NCBI RefSeq assembly: GCF_945859685.1
Contig: NC_079147.1
Span: forward strand, 215,763,578 to 215,827,577
Length of the DNA: 64,000 bases
Source of the DNA: Eupeodes corollae
Lineage: Eukaryota > Arthropoda > Insecta > Diptera > Syrphidae
Direction: 5' to 3'
Shown here piece by piece: positions 35,757 through 47,678 of this stretch (position 1 is its first letter; each line of letters starts with the position of its first letter). Below the pieces are notes generated by a model. The model ran no database searches. It was not told the DNA's origin and saw only the letters and a list, made by a program, of their open reading frames with translations. Position numbers and translations under genes: made by a program.

Positions 35757-37030
35757 TCAAAGGGATAATATTACCCTTATTCTGTAGACACAGTGTGAGC
35801 TTTAGGAAAGGGAGAGAGGGGTTGAAAGTAGATGTCGGTGCACATTGGTTTTGAATTCCTGAATATTGGAATGGCTGGAAAAGACAGTGTAGAAAGGCAT
35901 TCCACATTCGCATAGTTCGGCTAAAGAACGAATCTCTCTAGTTAACAGATCGACCGAAGTTGGACATTAAAATAAGGGTAAAAGAGGGTAAGACAAGACA
36001 CATTTCGAAGATGTTCAAGCGACTTAAATGATCTTATGATGGTAATATCATCAATCAATCTAAATACTCTACGTTCAATACACACATTGGAGTTATACTT
36101 TAGCTTTGGACGTATGTAAGTCTTGTAAATAACAGCCAGATTAGAGAGAGGGGGAGAGCAACTTCTTGCATTGCCTTAGAAAACCCAAACATCTTGCGGC
36201 ATTTTTGGCGACATCGCGTATGTGATCGATCCACAAAAGTTGGTTGGTAAGACACCTACCGAGAATATCGAGATGTTCAGTCTCCTCGATGCAAGTCTCA
36301 TCTATGGATAATGACAAGGGGATATATCTCGTTTTAACTATACAAGGCAGCATTGGGTTTTCGAATTCCTTGCGGTTTCTTATTTCCCATTGTACAAAGC
36401 TGTTTAGGTCGGAATTTAATGAGCTTATCATATTTTGTCGTTGCAGTTCCACATTCGAAGAAGAGGGATTTGAATCTGAAAACGAATATGAAAAGCTTAG
36501 AGTACTATTGTCAGCGAAACAATGCATTGGATTAGAACTTGCAGACAGAAGATCATTAATAAAAATAAGAAAGAGTGTTGTGTTTATTTTGTGGTTTTCA
36601 GACTTGAACCCATCCAATACAACTTGTATTGAACGATTCGAAATGAAGGGGGGATTCATGAAAACCGAAAGCACGCATTTTCGATAAGAGAGCCAGAAGC
36701 CAAACCCTATCAATTGCTTTTGAAATATCGAGTGCAATAATCTTACTTTCTCAAAAACGATGTATAGGTGTATTCCACTGTTTGGTGAGATGAACCATGA
36801 GATCACCAGTGGCCCTATTGCTACGAAAGCCGTATTGTCGGTCATTAAAAAGCTTTCAATCTTCGATATATTTCTTGAGCTGATAATTAATCAGCGTTTG
36901 TATGACCTTGGAAGGAAGGGACGTAAATTCAATCGGTCGGTAATTAGACAGTGAGGAAGATTCGCCTTTTTTGGGAATAGGCTGGACAAATCCGGTTTTC
37001 CATCCGCTCGGAACTAGCACCCTAGTCTAT
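35757..37030 (-). mobile_element. Jockey-type LINE (family A), RT to 3' end
   Basis: The longest family-A copy. Minus-strand reading: PSGWKTGFVQPIPKKGESSSLSNYRPI, SKVIQTLINYQLKKYIEDRKL and YGFRS (36840-37015), followed by a 234-codon frame (36141-36845). It then decays through AVIYKTYIRPKLEY and DSFFSRTMRMWNA to a 3' UTR ending near ACACTGTGTCTACAG. The same 3' sequence ends the copy at 53130. The endonuclease and 5' half are missing. Tail homology begins at about 35757. Confidence 0.88.
36141..36845 (-). pseudogene. Jockey-type reverse transcriptase, 234-aa open piece
   Basis: Contains LFLIFINDLLSASS followed by CFADNSTLSFSYSFSD. The catalytic motif, normally FADD or YADD, is FADN (36507-36518), so the second metal-binding Asp is lost. 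Later blocks are SSLNSDLNSFVQWE, EETEHLDILGRCLTNQLLWIDHI and AAKCLGFLRQCKKL-like residues, the usual thumb region. The VPQGS block that should precede LFLIF is missing (DGFKSENHKINTTLFLIF), which indicates a small deletion or divergence. Large open frames on the opposite strand here are antisense shadows. Confidence 0.85.
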
Positions 37031-37639
37031 TTTTGTCTTTACTGATAAAATCGTGTACGATAACTTTTTACTGCGCTTTATCATTGAAGTGTTAACTTTT
37101 TATCAAATTTTACAGTTCAATTTTTTAACCAAACCAAAACTTGACTTAAGTTAAACTTAAACTTAAGGTGCTCTCTAGAACATGAGTAATTCAGACAAAA
37201 TTAAACAGTCACGTCTTAAAAGGGACCAGATCTTTTGAGAGCATTCTGTTTTTGATTATATAAATATATCATTGATAAACTATTGCACTGTTTTTAAAGA
37301 AAATTTGAATTCGGGTATAAGAAGTTTTAAGTAATTTGAAATACCAAAAAAAAAATGATTTTTTACCACCCTAACAACTCTTATGTTGTTAAGGTGGTAT
37401 TATTTATTATTCATTGTTCAACCAACCCATTTTTTTCAGTCATCTGGTACGCTATTAGATCATTACTATGTGAGTAAAATCGATCGAATACGAAACTCCA
37501 GTTTTTTTCTAGACAATGATATTATTATTTATTTTGTTGACCTATGATTTTAATTCCAGTGTAAACCAAATGATTTCTAGAATTCAGTTTAGAGATTTTA
37601 AGAATATCAATACAACACATCTTGAAAATGATATAAATG

Positions 37640-38440
37640 ATAGCATTTAATGACATTTTCCTTATGCCTTCACCCGATGACCAAGTCGAGTTTTTAACAC
37701 AAACCTTAGTATTTTATTTAATCAACACGTTCATATCCCCAAAAACTAGTTTTGTATTGAATTTAGACCGATTTCAATATTTCCTTTTCTATCTAAAGTC
37801 TGTGAAAGGATAATGCAAAAACAATTAAGCAGCTTCATCAGTCGCAGCAACCTTCTAGTCGATGTTCAATCGGGTTTTTGTTCACACCATAGCTGTATTA
37901 CGGCACTAACTAAAATAATCGAAGACTGCGTTTTCACGCTGAAGAACTAGAAAATATATCCTACTGGGAGTCTTGCAATGGGCTAAATCTCAACGGAAGC
38001 AAATGCAAATGCCTGGTTATATCAAGAAAAGAATTAGATTTAACATACTTTCCTTCCATAATTCCAAACAAGAGCCCAATGGAATTCGTAAATTCCATTA
38101 AAAATCTAGGTGTAATCCTCAATAGAACATTGACCGGGAAAGATCACATTAAGCAACTTATATGTTCGAATGTACGATATGTACGAATATTTCAGTGCCT
38201 AAATATGTCTCATTGTCTGTCATTTTAGAGGAGGAATTTATCTAGCCCTTCATAAACTGCAACCCTGACTCTTAAATGCTTACACGGGCCTCTGTCTCTA
38301 CCCAGCATTAGTCTGTTGTCTGTCCCTAACATGGGAAATCTGCAAATCTGCTCGAAGGACCACACAGTGTCTAATTATCAAATATGTAAAGCTTAGAAAC
38401 ATCGCTCCATTTAAAATTAAAGTAATGCTAGCAAGGACCC
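37640..38440 (+). mobile_element. CR1/Jockey-type LINE RT remnant
   Basis: Plus-strand reading from 37771: PISIFPFLSKVCERIMQKQLSSFISRSNLLVDVQSGF then HHSCITALTKIIEDCV. This is the YRPIS-L-x-x-L-SK-x-x-E-R block and Q-S-G-F-R-x-x-H-S-x-x-T-A-L block of RT fingers. After a deletion near 37950 it resumes GLNLNGSKCKCLVISRKELDL and SIKNLGVILNRTLTGKDHI (about 38090-38150), the post-palm LG-V block. The YADD and VPQG segments are lost. The section 37640-37740 may be the linker. Confidence 0.75.
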
Positions 38441-41400
38441 TAGTTATATAGCGTCCTAGTTAGGACGCGACATTTTTTGCAACTGCGATTCCATCAGCAA
38501 AAATAAACTTAACATAGCCTTTTATAGTATCATTCGATCTATCAGGTACGACCTGTTGAAATCACATGTCGTCCAAATAGTTGGTAATCATGAAGTGTTA
38601 ACGGTAGCCATTCACATTAACTAGGCGATCGTTATCGTCGCCAAAAAAAAGGATCTCATAACGCTGAGCACCAGCATGCAAACTGCAACAAACTGCAATT
38701 TTTTGTAGATAAAATGGTGAACTATTGCGTAAATGTGGATTTTCAACTGACCAATAACACATGTGTTGCTTATTGGTGAACCTATTTCGCCAAAAATGAG
38801 CTTAGTTATTAAAAAGAAAAAAATCCGACTTTAGTCGAAAATGTTTTGAGTTTACAGACAGGCGTTCTAAAAATTAAAATTAATAAATTGACAATGGCGG
38901 CTCTATGGTGTATTGATAAGTCCCTATTAGCGACACCTTTAGATAAAGTTCCTTTTAAAAAAGTTCAATTAGATAAAGGATTTTTTATGTTGATCAATTA
39001 AAACCTGCACAAATTTCCTAAGCAAATAGTAAATAATCATATGTTTTGACACAAAATAAAAAAAAGACATAATTGAACTAATAGCTAATTAGCGTAAAGT
39101 AATGCTGTGCGGGGGTTGTAATTGCTTAACTACCCCATTCACAGAATACAACAACAATTTGTTTTATTTATGTGTTTTGCCTTTTTTAAATTTTCTGTTC
39201 TCATAGCAAAACAGAACAAAAAAAAATAATGAAAAAGACTTTCAATAAAAAAAAATACCCAAATTCCATTAACTCTAATTGAATTTTGTTTTATTTGTGT
39301 GTGTTTATGATTTTCAATTCACACAACGCTTTAATTGAATAATATTTATAATGAAAAATCTTTTGCCTTTATACAATATACCATATTTTAGTATAGGTTT
39401 GTACAATGTACAGTTGTTCAGTTTTGCATAAATCATAATAATAATGGTTTATCCATTAAGCTCGGCTGAATATAGAGATTGAAATTGAAAGCAAAAACAA
39501 AGAAACAAAAAAACAACACAACAACAACACACAAACAATCATCATTATCGTTGTCATAATAAAAATATCTATTGTTCCTTAATACTAAAATAGCTGCTAA
39601 TCTTTGTCCTGCTTGTGCAGTGATTCGAGTTTTACTTAAATACTCCATGGGGAACAATAAACTAAAGTGATGCACTCATGTAAACAACAATACGGCATCA
39701 GTGGCTTAAAAAGTCTTTTGTATAAAATAAAAGTAAGGACGAAAATTGAATTAAGGATGCAGCATTATAATTTGACATAAGTGTTATCCCCGTCCAATGT
39801 CCAGCCCATCCGATATTAACTTGGAAGAATAAAGGAGTTTAGATTAACATAATACCTGCAAGTACAAATATAAAGGATTCGACAAAGTTAATGGATGGTC
39901 TTGCTGAGTGCAGTGTAATTAGCTGAAATGTTTTTCAAACCAACAAAAGAAAATGCATATATAATAAAACTGGACAAGTCCGCATCTATTGTTGAATTCA
40001 AACAACGGATCAAGATGACTTTGTATTGGTGCATAACCCACCCCAAAGCCAATTGAATTTCATATACATCCATCGATGGGGGCGGTATTTTTCATATTTT
40101 TAAAATTCTTTGCAACTTACTTGGTTTTATTAAGTCTCAATTTTTGATCACTATACAAGAAAAACAAAGAATATGCTGAAATCTAAGCCAGTTATGCGGT
40201 ACGGTAGGGTTACCAATTTAACCAACCTCCTCAAGGGTCTACTTAAATTTATATTTCTCTCTCTCTCGATTGTTGATGTCTTGACGGACAGTAAAAATCA
40301 GAATTTTCTCATACGCAAGAATACAAAGAAAAATTTATATCACAAATTAAGTCCATTCCCTAAAAGATTGCCCAAGGTACTAGTTCCATTCTAGACGTTG
40401 TCCGAGTATATAAAACTAATGTAGAGGTAAACAAATATGAAAACACTTTCAATTTGCCACCAAGGAGTCGAAAGTTTTCCACCAGCAACTACAATTGAAT
40501 TGTCGGACTATATCCAACCCCTCTTTCAAAACCACTACAACCAACCGAAAATAAGAAACCCTGGTAAGCCATTCAAAAGCATAACATTTTGCAGAACTAC
40601 AAGTACTGAAGCTCGCTTTCAACTCAACCTATGTACCAGAGCAGCTTCAACTTAACTCTTATATGAACGTGTAATTTGTATGGAATATTTATTTTCAAAT
40701 ATTTTTTTGTAGTTTTTGTTATTTTTCAAAATTGTGCATTCAAAGAAAGTTATTGCAGAAAATATTGTGTTTCCATATTTATATCCTCACGCAGCAGTCC
40801 ATTCATCCTCGACAAGCAACGAACGATGAGTTACAGATCAAGGGAGACAGAGAGTAAGAGAGAAAGCTTAAAACTTGGACAAGCTATACCTACTTTGAAG
40901 AAGATATAATTTTGGAAATTGTATTTCTGTTCTCTCAAATTGCCCGAAGCTATTTCAAGACTAGATGCTGTGCAGGGCTGGTTTTTCTGTTGCTTTTGCT
41001 CTTTCTGATGTTGATGGTGAGGCTAAGGCTCTGGCTGATGGTTTCTCGAGTTGCTTGTTGGTTTTATAGTTAAGTTGGTGTTGGTCATGGTTGTTGGCGG
41101 TATATATATTTATGGAACAAGTTTATGATGTGTTCGCCTCAACTCTTGCATATATAGCGGGGGAGCTTTTAGATATAATGCGGTTCTGGGGATATCCTTC
41201 GCAAAAATTGAAATTTAAAACTTCTTCTGTAGGTAGGTACTCTCGTTGGAGTGGAAGGAGCAATGGAATGAGATGGGAAAGAGTTAAAAAGGTACATTTT
41301 GTGGATTTATGCTTCATTTGTAAGTCGAACAGAAAATACAACAACAAAAAAAGTATGAAAAGTAGAAAGAAAGTTGGAAAATATTATTTCAATGTTCAAC

Positions 41401-42599
41401 AACAACAAAGTATACGAGTTGGAAGGAAAATTCAATTTGAAAATCACTCACTGTTCACATGCCAGACCAGACAGAAGGAGTTTATATATGTGTACATATT
41501 TGTAGGATAAGTTTAAGGTACAGAGTTTCTTAGGATATAGAAGTCATTCAATTTCTAGGTATTGAATTGACAGTAAATGTCGGTATTTTAAATCAATGTT
41601 CGAGAATATTGAAGATTTTCACATAAGCTTTAAATTTTTTGTTTACATATTGATGCAAAATTATCTTAACTGCATTGAAAATATATTATAAAAACAGTTA
41701 AATGCGTTATCATTTTTAAGTTCGACCGTAGTCCTTAAAGTAAAATCTATAAATATTCCAAACGACTGGACGACTGAACCGAACGTGTTATCAAAACTAT
41801 TGCAATGGTTGTTTAAACGTTTTTAGCTACCTAAACTATGACAAACATGCTGAAGAATTATCAGCAAACAATACTAAGTATACTAACTTGGTTTGTGTTT
41901 TTTTTTTAATGAAACAAGGTTATTGGTACTAATTGAAAAAATCAAGAACCATAAAAATCAGCAGTACCAGTAGTTTTTCAATTACTTCCTTTGAGAACTC
42001 TTACTGGGTACTGCAACACTATCCAGATCTTTTGCTGGGTACTGTGATACTACTGTCTAAGTGTCTAGTACTATTAATAACCCATTTCTGATTTTAAAAG
42101 ACTTACTTCTGAGTTCAAAAATTCATAGCACCCAAGAATATCATCAACTAGAAGTAATATAAATTATTTGGTTGTTAAAATACTATTGACTCCTGTTAAA
42201 TCAATATGCTTTTAAACCTTCAAATAATTACACCAAAAATAGATTTCAAATTAAATCAATTTCTTAAGATCATAAAGTAAAATTTTCAATCTTCCCACTC
42301 AAAAATCAAACACAGTACCCATTTTTTTTTTTGTTTTTTGACTTGCCAATGCATTTCCATCATTACCTCAGCTCAACGATTTTCCATTTGGTTCAAGTCT
42401 TGTAACTTTGCAGGCTTTTCAAGTGAAAAGGTATCCATTTTTCGACTTGGTGACCAAGTTGAACCGTATCTTCTGAGATGCCTAGAACAACATCTCTTGC
42501 TCCAATATCTCAATATATTAAAAACTTCCAAAGAATCTCAGAAAAAAAAAAACGGATATCTAATGTTGGTATCACGGTTTCTTTAAGCCAGGACAAGGC
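38441..42599. other. AT-rich stretch without recognisable genes
   Basis: No recognisable coding, RNA or long repeat signal. CAACAACAAC-type and AACAAAAAAAC runs occur near 39500-39530. Open frames up to 139 codons (41091-41510) show no family motif and have skewed composition, so I treat them as chance. Confidence 0.45.
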
Positions 42600-42839
42600 T
42601 TATTTTTCCGTTCCACCTGGAACACGGTACAGTGATTGGGAAGGCGGTATGAGAGACTTAATTTCAGTCTTTCTTGCAGACCCTTTTTTGATTCTTTTTA
42701 TAAAAGTGGACTGAATCTTCTTCCAAAAATGAAATTTCCTCCCAGAAAGATCTAGAAGGTATAGTAATTTGGAAGATTCTGTCGAATTAGAGTTGAGGGA
42801 TGGGGTAATTTGTGTGCTTAAGAGAATTGATTTCAAGTA

Positions 42840-43160
42840 CTTGAGAATGTTGTTGTTAACCAACTGCTACGAAGCCTTGAGGGTTTCTAGTTGGACTTTA
42901 TTCAGTTTGTCGCGGTTTATAGCTTTTTCTACCACATCGCCATACTGCCACATCGTACGAGTACATTAAAACCGGTCTGATAACCGATGTGTATATCCAA
43001 TGCGTAATTCGGGGTTATAAGCCTCAATTATTATCAATAGCTTTTTTTGTAAGAAAAGGGCTCTTCGTTGTTTTTTCTTTCACTCTTTTTTGGATATTGC
43101 GTTTCCAATTTAGTTTGTTCTCCAAAAATAAAAGACCCAGGTGAATTTTGTATTTCCTCG
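42840..43160 (-). mobile_element. R1/LOA-like LINE RT C-terminal fragment
   Basis: Minus-strand reading: HLGLLFLENKLNWKRNIQKRVKEKTT, then ITHWIYTSVIRPVLMYSYDVAVW and, after a frame shift, a KLNKVQLE-like stretch. These are the LG-x-x-L-D-x-x-L-N-W and W-x-Y-T-x-V-x-R-P-x-L-x-Y motifs of R1/LOA RT thumbs. The same motif occurs in the element at 8900. It abuts the 3' end of a family-A Jockey copy on the same strand, so one probably inserted into or beside the other. Further decay toward 42600 is possible. Confidence 0.7.
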
Positions 43161-43164
43161 AAAA

Positions 43165-43605
43165 TAGTACAGTGTGAGCATTAGGAAAAGAGGGAAGGGT
43201 ATCCAACCCTTCGGTGCCGGTGTACAACGATTTTGAATTCCTGAACATTGTAATGTGTGGCAAGGCATTCCACATTCGCGTAGTACGGCAAAAAAATGAA
43301 TCTCTGGACTTCATAGTACGGCCGAAGTTGGGCTCAAGAGTAAACTAATGGGCATTCATAGAAGCGCTGGTATTACGGTTAAATTGTTTAATGGGAGGAA
43401 TGCAACTGGCTAATTTACTAGAGCATAATCCGTTAAAATACCGGTAGAAAAGCGTGAGAAAAGAAACTTTACGGCGATGTTTCAGTGATGTAATCGAGTT
43501 GATGATGTTCATGTCACCAATCAATTTAAAAGGTCTTCTTTGAATACCTTTCAAGGGGCTTAAATTAGCAGAAGGCGTCGAGTTATTGATAATTTTTTTA
43601 AAATC
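43165..43605 (-). mobile_element. Jockey-type LINE (family A), 3' end
   Basis: Minus-strand reading: LSPLKGIQRRPFKLIGDMNIINSITSLKHRRKVSFLTLFYRYFNGLCSSKLASCIPPIKQFNRNT, cited here in pieces as PFKLIGD, RRKVSFLTLFYRYFNGLCS and IPPIKQFNRNT. It then continues RDSFFCRTTRMWNALPH and a 3' UTR including GCTCACACTGT. It aligns with the copies at 35757, 53130 and 62630. The 5' side stops near 43605, where the Tc1 remnant starts. Confidence 0.85.
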
Positions 43606-44447
43606 CAAAAAGTTATGGTACTGTGACACGATCAAGACGAAAAAAAAAGCTCAGTGACCGCGAGGAGCGAATAATCGGTCGCCCCGCCAGAAATTCAACC
43701 GTAAGTTGCGCCAATTTAGTAGCGCTGATTCAGACAAGAGTATCAAAAACAACGGTTTGGAGAGCTTTTCAGCGAAACCCAAACTTGTGTCGGTCTAAAA
43801 TGAATTGCGCACCACGTCACAATGTCCTTAGGCTGGAGTTCGCCAAGAATAATATGGACACTAATTGGACATCTGTATATTTGAATTAAAAGTTGTTATT
43901 GAATCTTCATTAACTTGTTTTTTCTAATTTATCTACATAATGCTGTTTAAAGGTTATTTTTTCTGATGAGAAAAAATGGAATTTAGATGGCCCTGATTGT
44001 GTGCACACTTATTGACGTCACTTACGAAAGGAACTGAAATATTTCCATAGGCGAAATTTTGGTGGCGCCTATGATGTGGGGTGCTTTCTTATCAAAGGGG
44101 TGTCTAGAAACGCATTTTGGTACCTTTTTTGGCAGATAACCATTAGAGATCTTGGATTTTTCAGCAGGATAATGCCAGAATCTATACCAGCAGAGAAACA
44201 ATTTATTGGTTGGGAATAAATACTATTGATGTAATGAATTGGCTCGCATGCTCTCCCGATGAAAACCCTATTGAAAATCTCTGGGGAGTTCTTTTCAGGA
44301 GAATATACGCTGAAGGAAAGACATATGAGACGGTATCAGAGCTCTTCGTGAGGAATGGCTTAAAATCGAGCCAGAACTTTTTAACAACTTGATTAAATCA
44401 ATGAGAAGACGAGTTTTTGACTTGATTCTTGCCAAAGGTTTTACAGT
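43605..44447 (+). mobile_element. Tc1-type DD34E transposase pseudogene with intron-like insert
   Basis: Plus strand. The first part (43623-43874) reads LSDREERIIGRPARNSTVS, VSKTTVWRAFQRNP and RLEFAKNN, the paired helix-turn-helix DNA-binding region of Tc1 transposases. After a 77-base GT...AG interval it resumes VIFSDEKKW with catalytic Asp 1 (43964-43966). FFQQDNARIY carries Asp 2 (44168-44170) and SPDENPIENLWG carries the Glu (44273-44275); the latter two are 34 residues apart, hence DD34E. A one-base insertion near 43979, a TGA at 44013 where Trp is expected, and a missing segment between the two aspartates make it inactive. I did not identify terminal inverted repeats. Confidence 0.9.
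43875..43951 (+). other. Intron-like interval inside the Tc1 transposase
   Basis: 77 bases starting GTATAT and ending TTTAAAG. Removing them joins codons TCT and GTT in phase 0 and restores the expected W-T-S-V-I-F-S-D-E-K order across the junction. A CTAAT branch-site word lies at 43923-43927, about 25 bases before the AG, and a T-rich stretch (TTGTTTTTTCTAATTT) precedes it. All of this is typical of short insect introns. It could instead be an unrelated insertion that happens to fit. Confidence 0.6.
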
Positions 44448-44634
44448 TTTAAGCCGAAACCGAACAGCAAATTTGAGAAAGCACTTTTCATGACAGGAAT
44501 TATTCTTGGAGAATTCGTCAATTCCTCACAAGAGGCAGTACCCGTGAAAAAAACTTTAGATAGAATAGGCTTAGATCGAACCCAAGACCTCTCGCATGAC
44601 AGTCCAACACACTAACCATCATGCCACGGGTACT
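44448..44634 (-). repeat. tRNA-derived SINE, copy 3 (3' part missing)
   Basis: Minus-strand reading starts AGTACCCGTGGCATGATGGTTAG (head, A box TGGCATGATGG), then GACTGTCATGCGAGAGG and GGGTTCGATC (B box). This is the best-preserved B box of the family. The body includes AGAATAATTCCTGTCATG and TCTCAAATTTGCTGTTCGG, then stops near 44448, where the Tc1 coding remnant begins. The head is flanked by a perfect 10-bp inverted repeat, AGTACCCGTG at 44537-44546 and CACGGGTACT at 44625-44634. Confidence 0.85.
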
Positions 44635-45839
44635 AATTAAATTAACTGCCATGACTATTACTTTTAGTCCTTATTATTTATTTAAATTTTTTTATAAACG
44701 ACTCAAAAATTCACGGTTTTTAAAGTGGGTTATAAATATGAACCGCACTGTTCTATGATGACTTTAAGGAGTATTTTAATAACAATGTTATTACTGACTG
44801 GGCCAGTATTATCAATAATATATTTTCGTTGTGAAGACATGTGAAGCCTTTAAAAAAAAATTAATCAAATAGTTAAATTCACAAATCGTTTTTCAGTATA
44901 ACTTAACAGTTTCAGAAGATACATATATGAATACACGTATCTCAGCTGGAGATAAGTTTTTAGCTAAGAATACAAAAATTAATCCTGTCGTACATACGAA
45001 TAGTATATTTTTCCTATACTCTATACACGTTCATCTGTCATTATGTTGTATATCAAACAAAAACCCACAGTTGGAGAAAAATATTACAAAAAAAATCCAA
45101 AAGAAGAAAAAAAAGACATGAACATATTTTTCAAGTTCAACATTGTGTCTTATGTTTGTAACTTATGGCGATATGACCTATAAGGCAAACAAAAAATCCA
45201 AACGTGTGGGTGACACATTTCTTCTCGCTCTTGACGGCTATGATGGCCATCATATACGAGGGACCATCTATTTATATAGTTTAGAACCTTTTTCTATCAT
45301 CATCTGAAAAAGTGACACAATGACAGAACCAATTGACCCATTTTCAATTTCAAAAAATACAAAAAACTTATAACACAACGGAAACAAAACATTTCACAAT
45401 TCCCCAATCAATTTGAATTGAATAATTTATTAGCCTATATATCGATTTTCCAGTCGATATATTTACATACATACATACAACAAAATTACAAAAGAAACAA
45501 CTTCTCTAAGTATCTTTTATTGTAATAAATAAAATAAAGCAGATTTTTGTTAGTGGTCGATCATCAAATGCAGATTGTCTATCATTGATTGTCCTAACAT
45601 TTACCATACACAGTAGATTTTTATTCAAATCGAACATAAATGCTATTTGCATGATATCATATGATAGGATATATGCTATCCCAGACAGTAAAAAGGTAAA
45701 GTCTGTTGTTTTAGACTTTAGATTGTGTATTGTAACAACTGTTTTTTAATACTCCAGTTTAATCAAAACTTTGTTTTTTTAATTCAAGCTCATGAAAGAT
45801 AATAACATTAATAAAAGAGCTTAAATTAAAAATATCCTA
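44635..45839. other. AT-rich spacer
   Basis: No coding or RNA signal. A short TACA repeat lies at about 45465-45478. Nothing else is recognised. Confidence 0.4.
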
Positions 45840-46910
45840 TATTAAAATAAAAGAATAAAGGGTTAAGGAAGATTTGAGTAAAAATTTCCTATAAGCCACA
45901 AACTACTTAGATTGAAATCAAGAAAATTTTGTGTACTTTGTGGCTCACTGTGACATTTTTGTAACTGGGTTAAATTGTGGAAAATTTTGTTGGCAAGAAG
46001 GAAAGTAGAAGAAGGAAATAGATCCAAAGTGACGTGAATTGGTATCAATGAATAAGAAGTGGCGGAGAATCAAAGGTAACCTGTAATGACTTGTGAACGA
46101 AAATTATTTCTGTAAATAAAACGAAGTTTTATGTTCATAGGGGGCACACAAATAAAGTCATGCAAATTCGTTAGACCAAAGCATATGTAGTAAGCACTAG
46201 GGACCATTTTGCTTTCACAATAAAATTGTCCATATGAGAGCATGAATTGAGCTCTTTATGACACAAAATACCAAAATTGCGAATTGCGGAAACCAAGGAA
46301 CAATAACATTGCAAAAGTAAAAATTACGAGAGAATAAGGTCAGCCGTTTGAGAGGAGAAGTCATAATTATGTTGACATTTAGAAACATTGAGTTCGAGGA
46401 AATTTTAAGTACTCCGTGTAAAAAAAGTCATCAGAACATACAGAGAGTTTTAAGAAAGAAATAATGCTTCGGACATAAAAAATATAAGTGGACCTAAATG
46501 ACTACCCTGAGGAACATCTAACGTGGTGAAGAAATGATTGGACATAACTCTATAATGGCGGTTTTCCAAGACCTCACCAATCGGTTAAATATTGGGTGGA
46601 AGCCGAAGCCTCTTACTTAAAAATAAGACTTTGACTAGAGATCTTATCGAAAGCTTTGTTTGCTGAAGTCTAGTGATAATATCAACATCATAGCCCGCTT
46701 CTACATCCATTGGTTTATTTCGGTTCAACTGGTTCACGACTGCTATTGATAAAAACATATCTTGTATTAAAGAAATGAATGACTTACAACAAAAACTATG
46801 AGACAGATATATAAAGCTTTCGAAGAGTTTAAAGCAATTTTAGCCATCGGACTTTAGCTAGAGATTTTTTTTGGGAATTGGATAAATAAAACAGTTGTTC
46901 TTTAAAATAG
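45840..46910 (-). mobile_element. CR1/Jockey-type LINE RT remnant
   Basis: Minus-strand reading from about 46650: KAFDKI-like residues, then DVPQGSHLGPLIFFM (about 46475-46520), the RT VPQGS-x-LGPLLF block. Next come FLELNVSKCQ (about 46400), IRNFGILCHKELNSCSHMDNFIVKAK (about 46200-46280) and a decayed C-terminus (45863-46048, LANKIFHNLTQLQKC). The order is right but the frames change repeatedly and YADD is gone. It resembles the fragment at 1-525 and may be the same family. Confidence 0.72.
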
Positions 46911-47296
46911 GGTAAACAGCTTACGCGAGGTTCGCATAGTGCATTAGCACAGTTTTTAAGGAAAATTGCTGAAATACCAACAGGACAAGAAAACTACTTG
47001 ACAAAAGTATTAAAAATATTCTGAATCAGAATTTTAAACAGGTACTCTTTAAGACTCTCGACTTTGAGGTGATGAGGTGTTAATAATATTACAGCTAAAT
47101 GGAAGACTAACAAATTCTATTTTTGAATCAATGATCCATTAGAACTGTTTGGGTTCAGAGGTAAGAAAAATGTATATTCTGCTAAGATACATATATTTGG
47201 GTATAGTGAATATCGCAAGACAGACAAACCGCTAGAAGCTTCAATATGTTCGGCTTTTTAAACAAGTTTTTTATAACTTGTAACTTCTTGGTAGTA
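46911..47296. other. Spacer without recognised features
   Basis: Short AT-rich interval between the LINE remnant and a SINE head fragment; nothing nameable is visible. Confidence 0.4.
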
Positions 47297-47328
47297 GTAC
47301 CCGTGGCATGATGGTTAGTGCGTTGTAT
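47297..47328 (+). repeat. tRNA-derived SINE, copy 4 (head fragment)
   Basis: GTACCCGTGGCATGATGG followed by TTAGTGCGTTG: the first 30 or so bases of the SINE, including the A box, on the plus strand. It then changes to a T run. This is only the 5' head, so it is a broken copy rather than a 5'-truncated insertion. Confidence 0.7.
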
Positions 47329-47678
47329 TTTTTTTGCCACCATGCCTATTTTACTAAAAACTAAACCCTACAACTATAAAACAAGTATGTAAGTCGGCCA
47401 AGGCTTAACACCCCATCCCGACTACCCAATATCAAGTGCCGATTGAAGCCACCAAAACTGGTTCTCCTGCTTCACCCTATCAGTTCAGTTCCGTTGGGAC
47501 ACATCCCTACTGAACCGAAGGAGCTCTGTTCCGCCTTGTGTCATGACGTCCCGATTGTACAGGAGTCGCCTATCCACGGTTCGTCATCTGACGTGGTGGA
47601 TTAGCGGAACTGCCAATCTATCCTGTATCAGACCGCATTTGTCTAAAAAGAGGAATGCCTCTGGTGATATGAAGCCGC

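Noticed and set aside
36244..36687. 147-codon plus-strand open frame
   Set aside because: It is the exact antisense of the Jockey RT piece at 36141-36845 and has no motif of its own.
41091..41510. 139-codon open frame
   Set aside because: Tyr/Lys/Ser-skewed composition with no domain and no nearby exon signals; probably chance.
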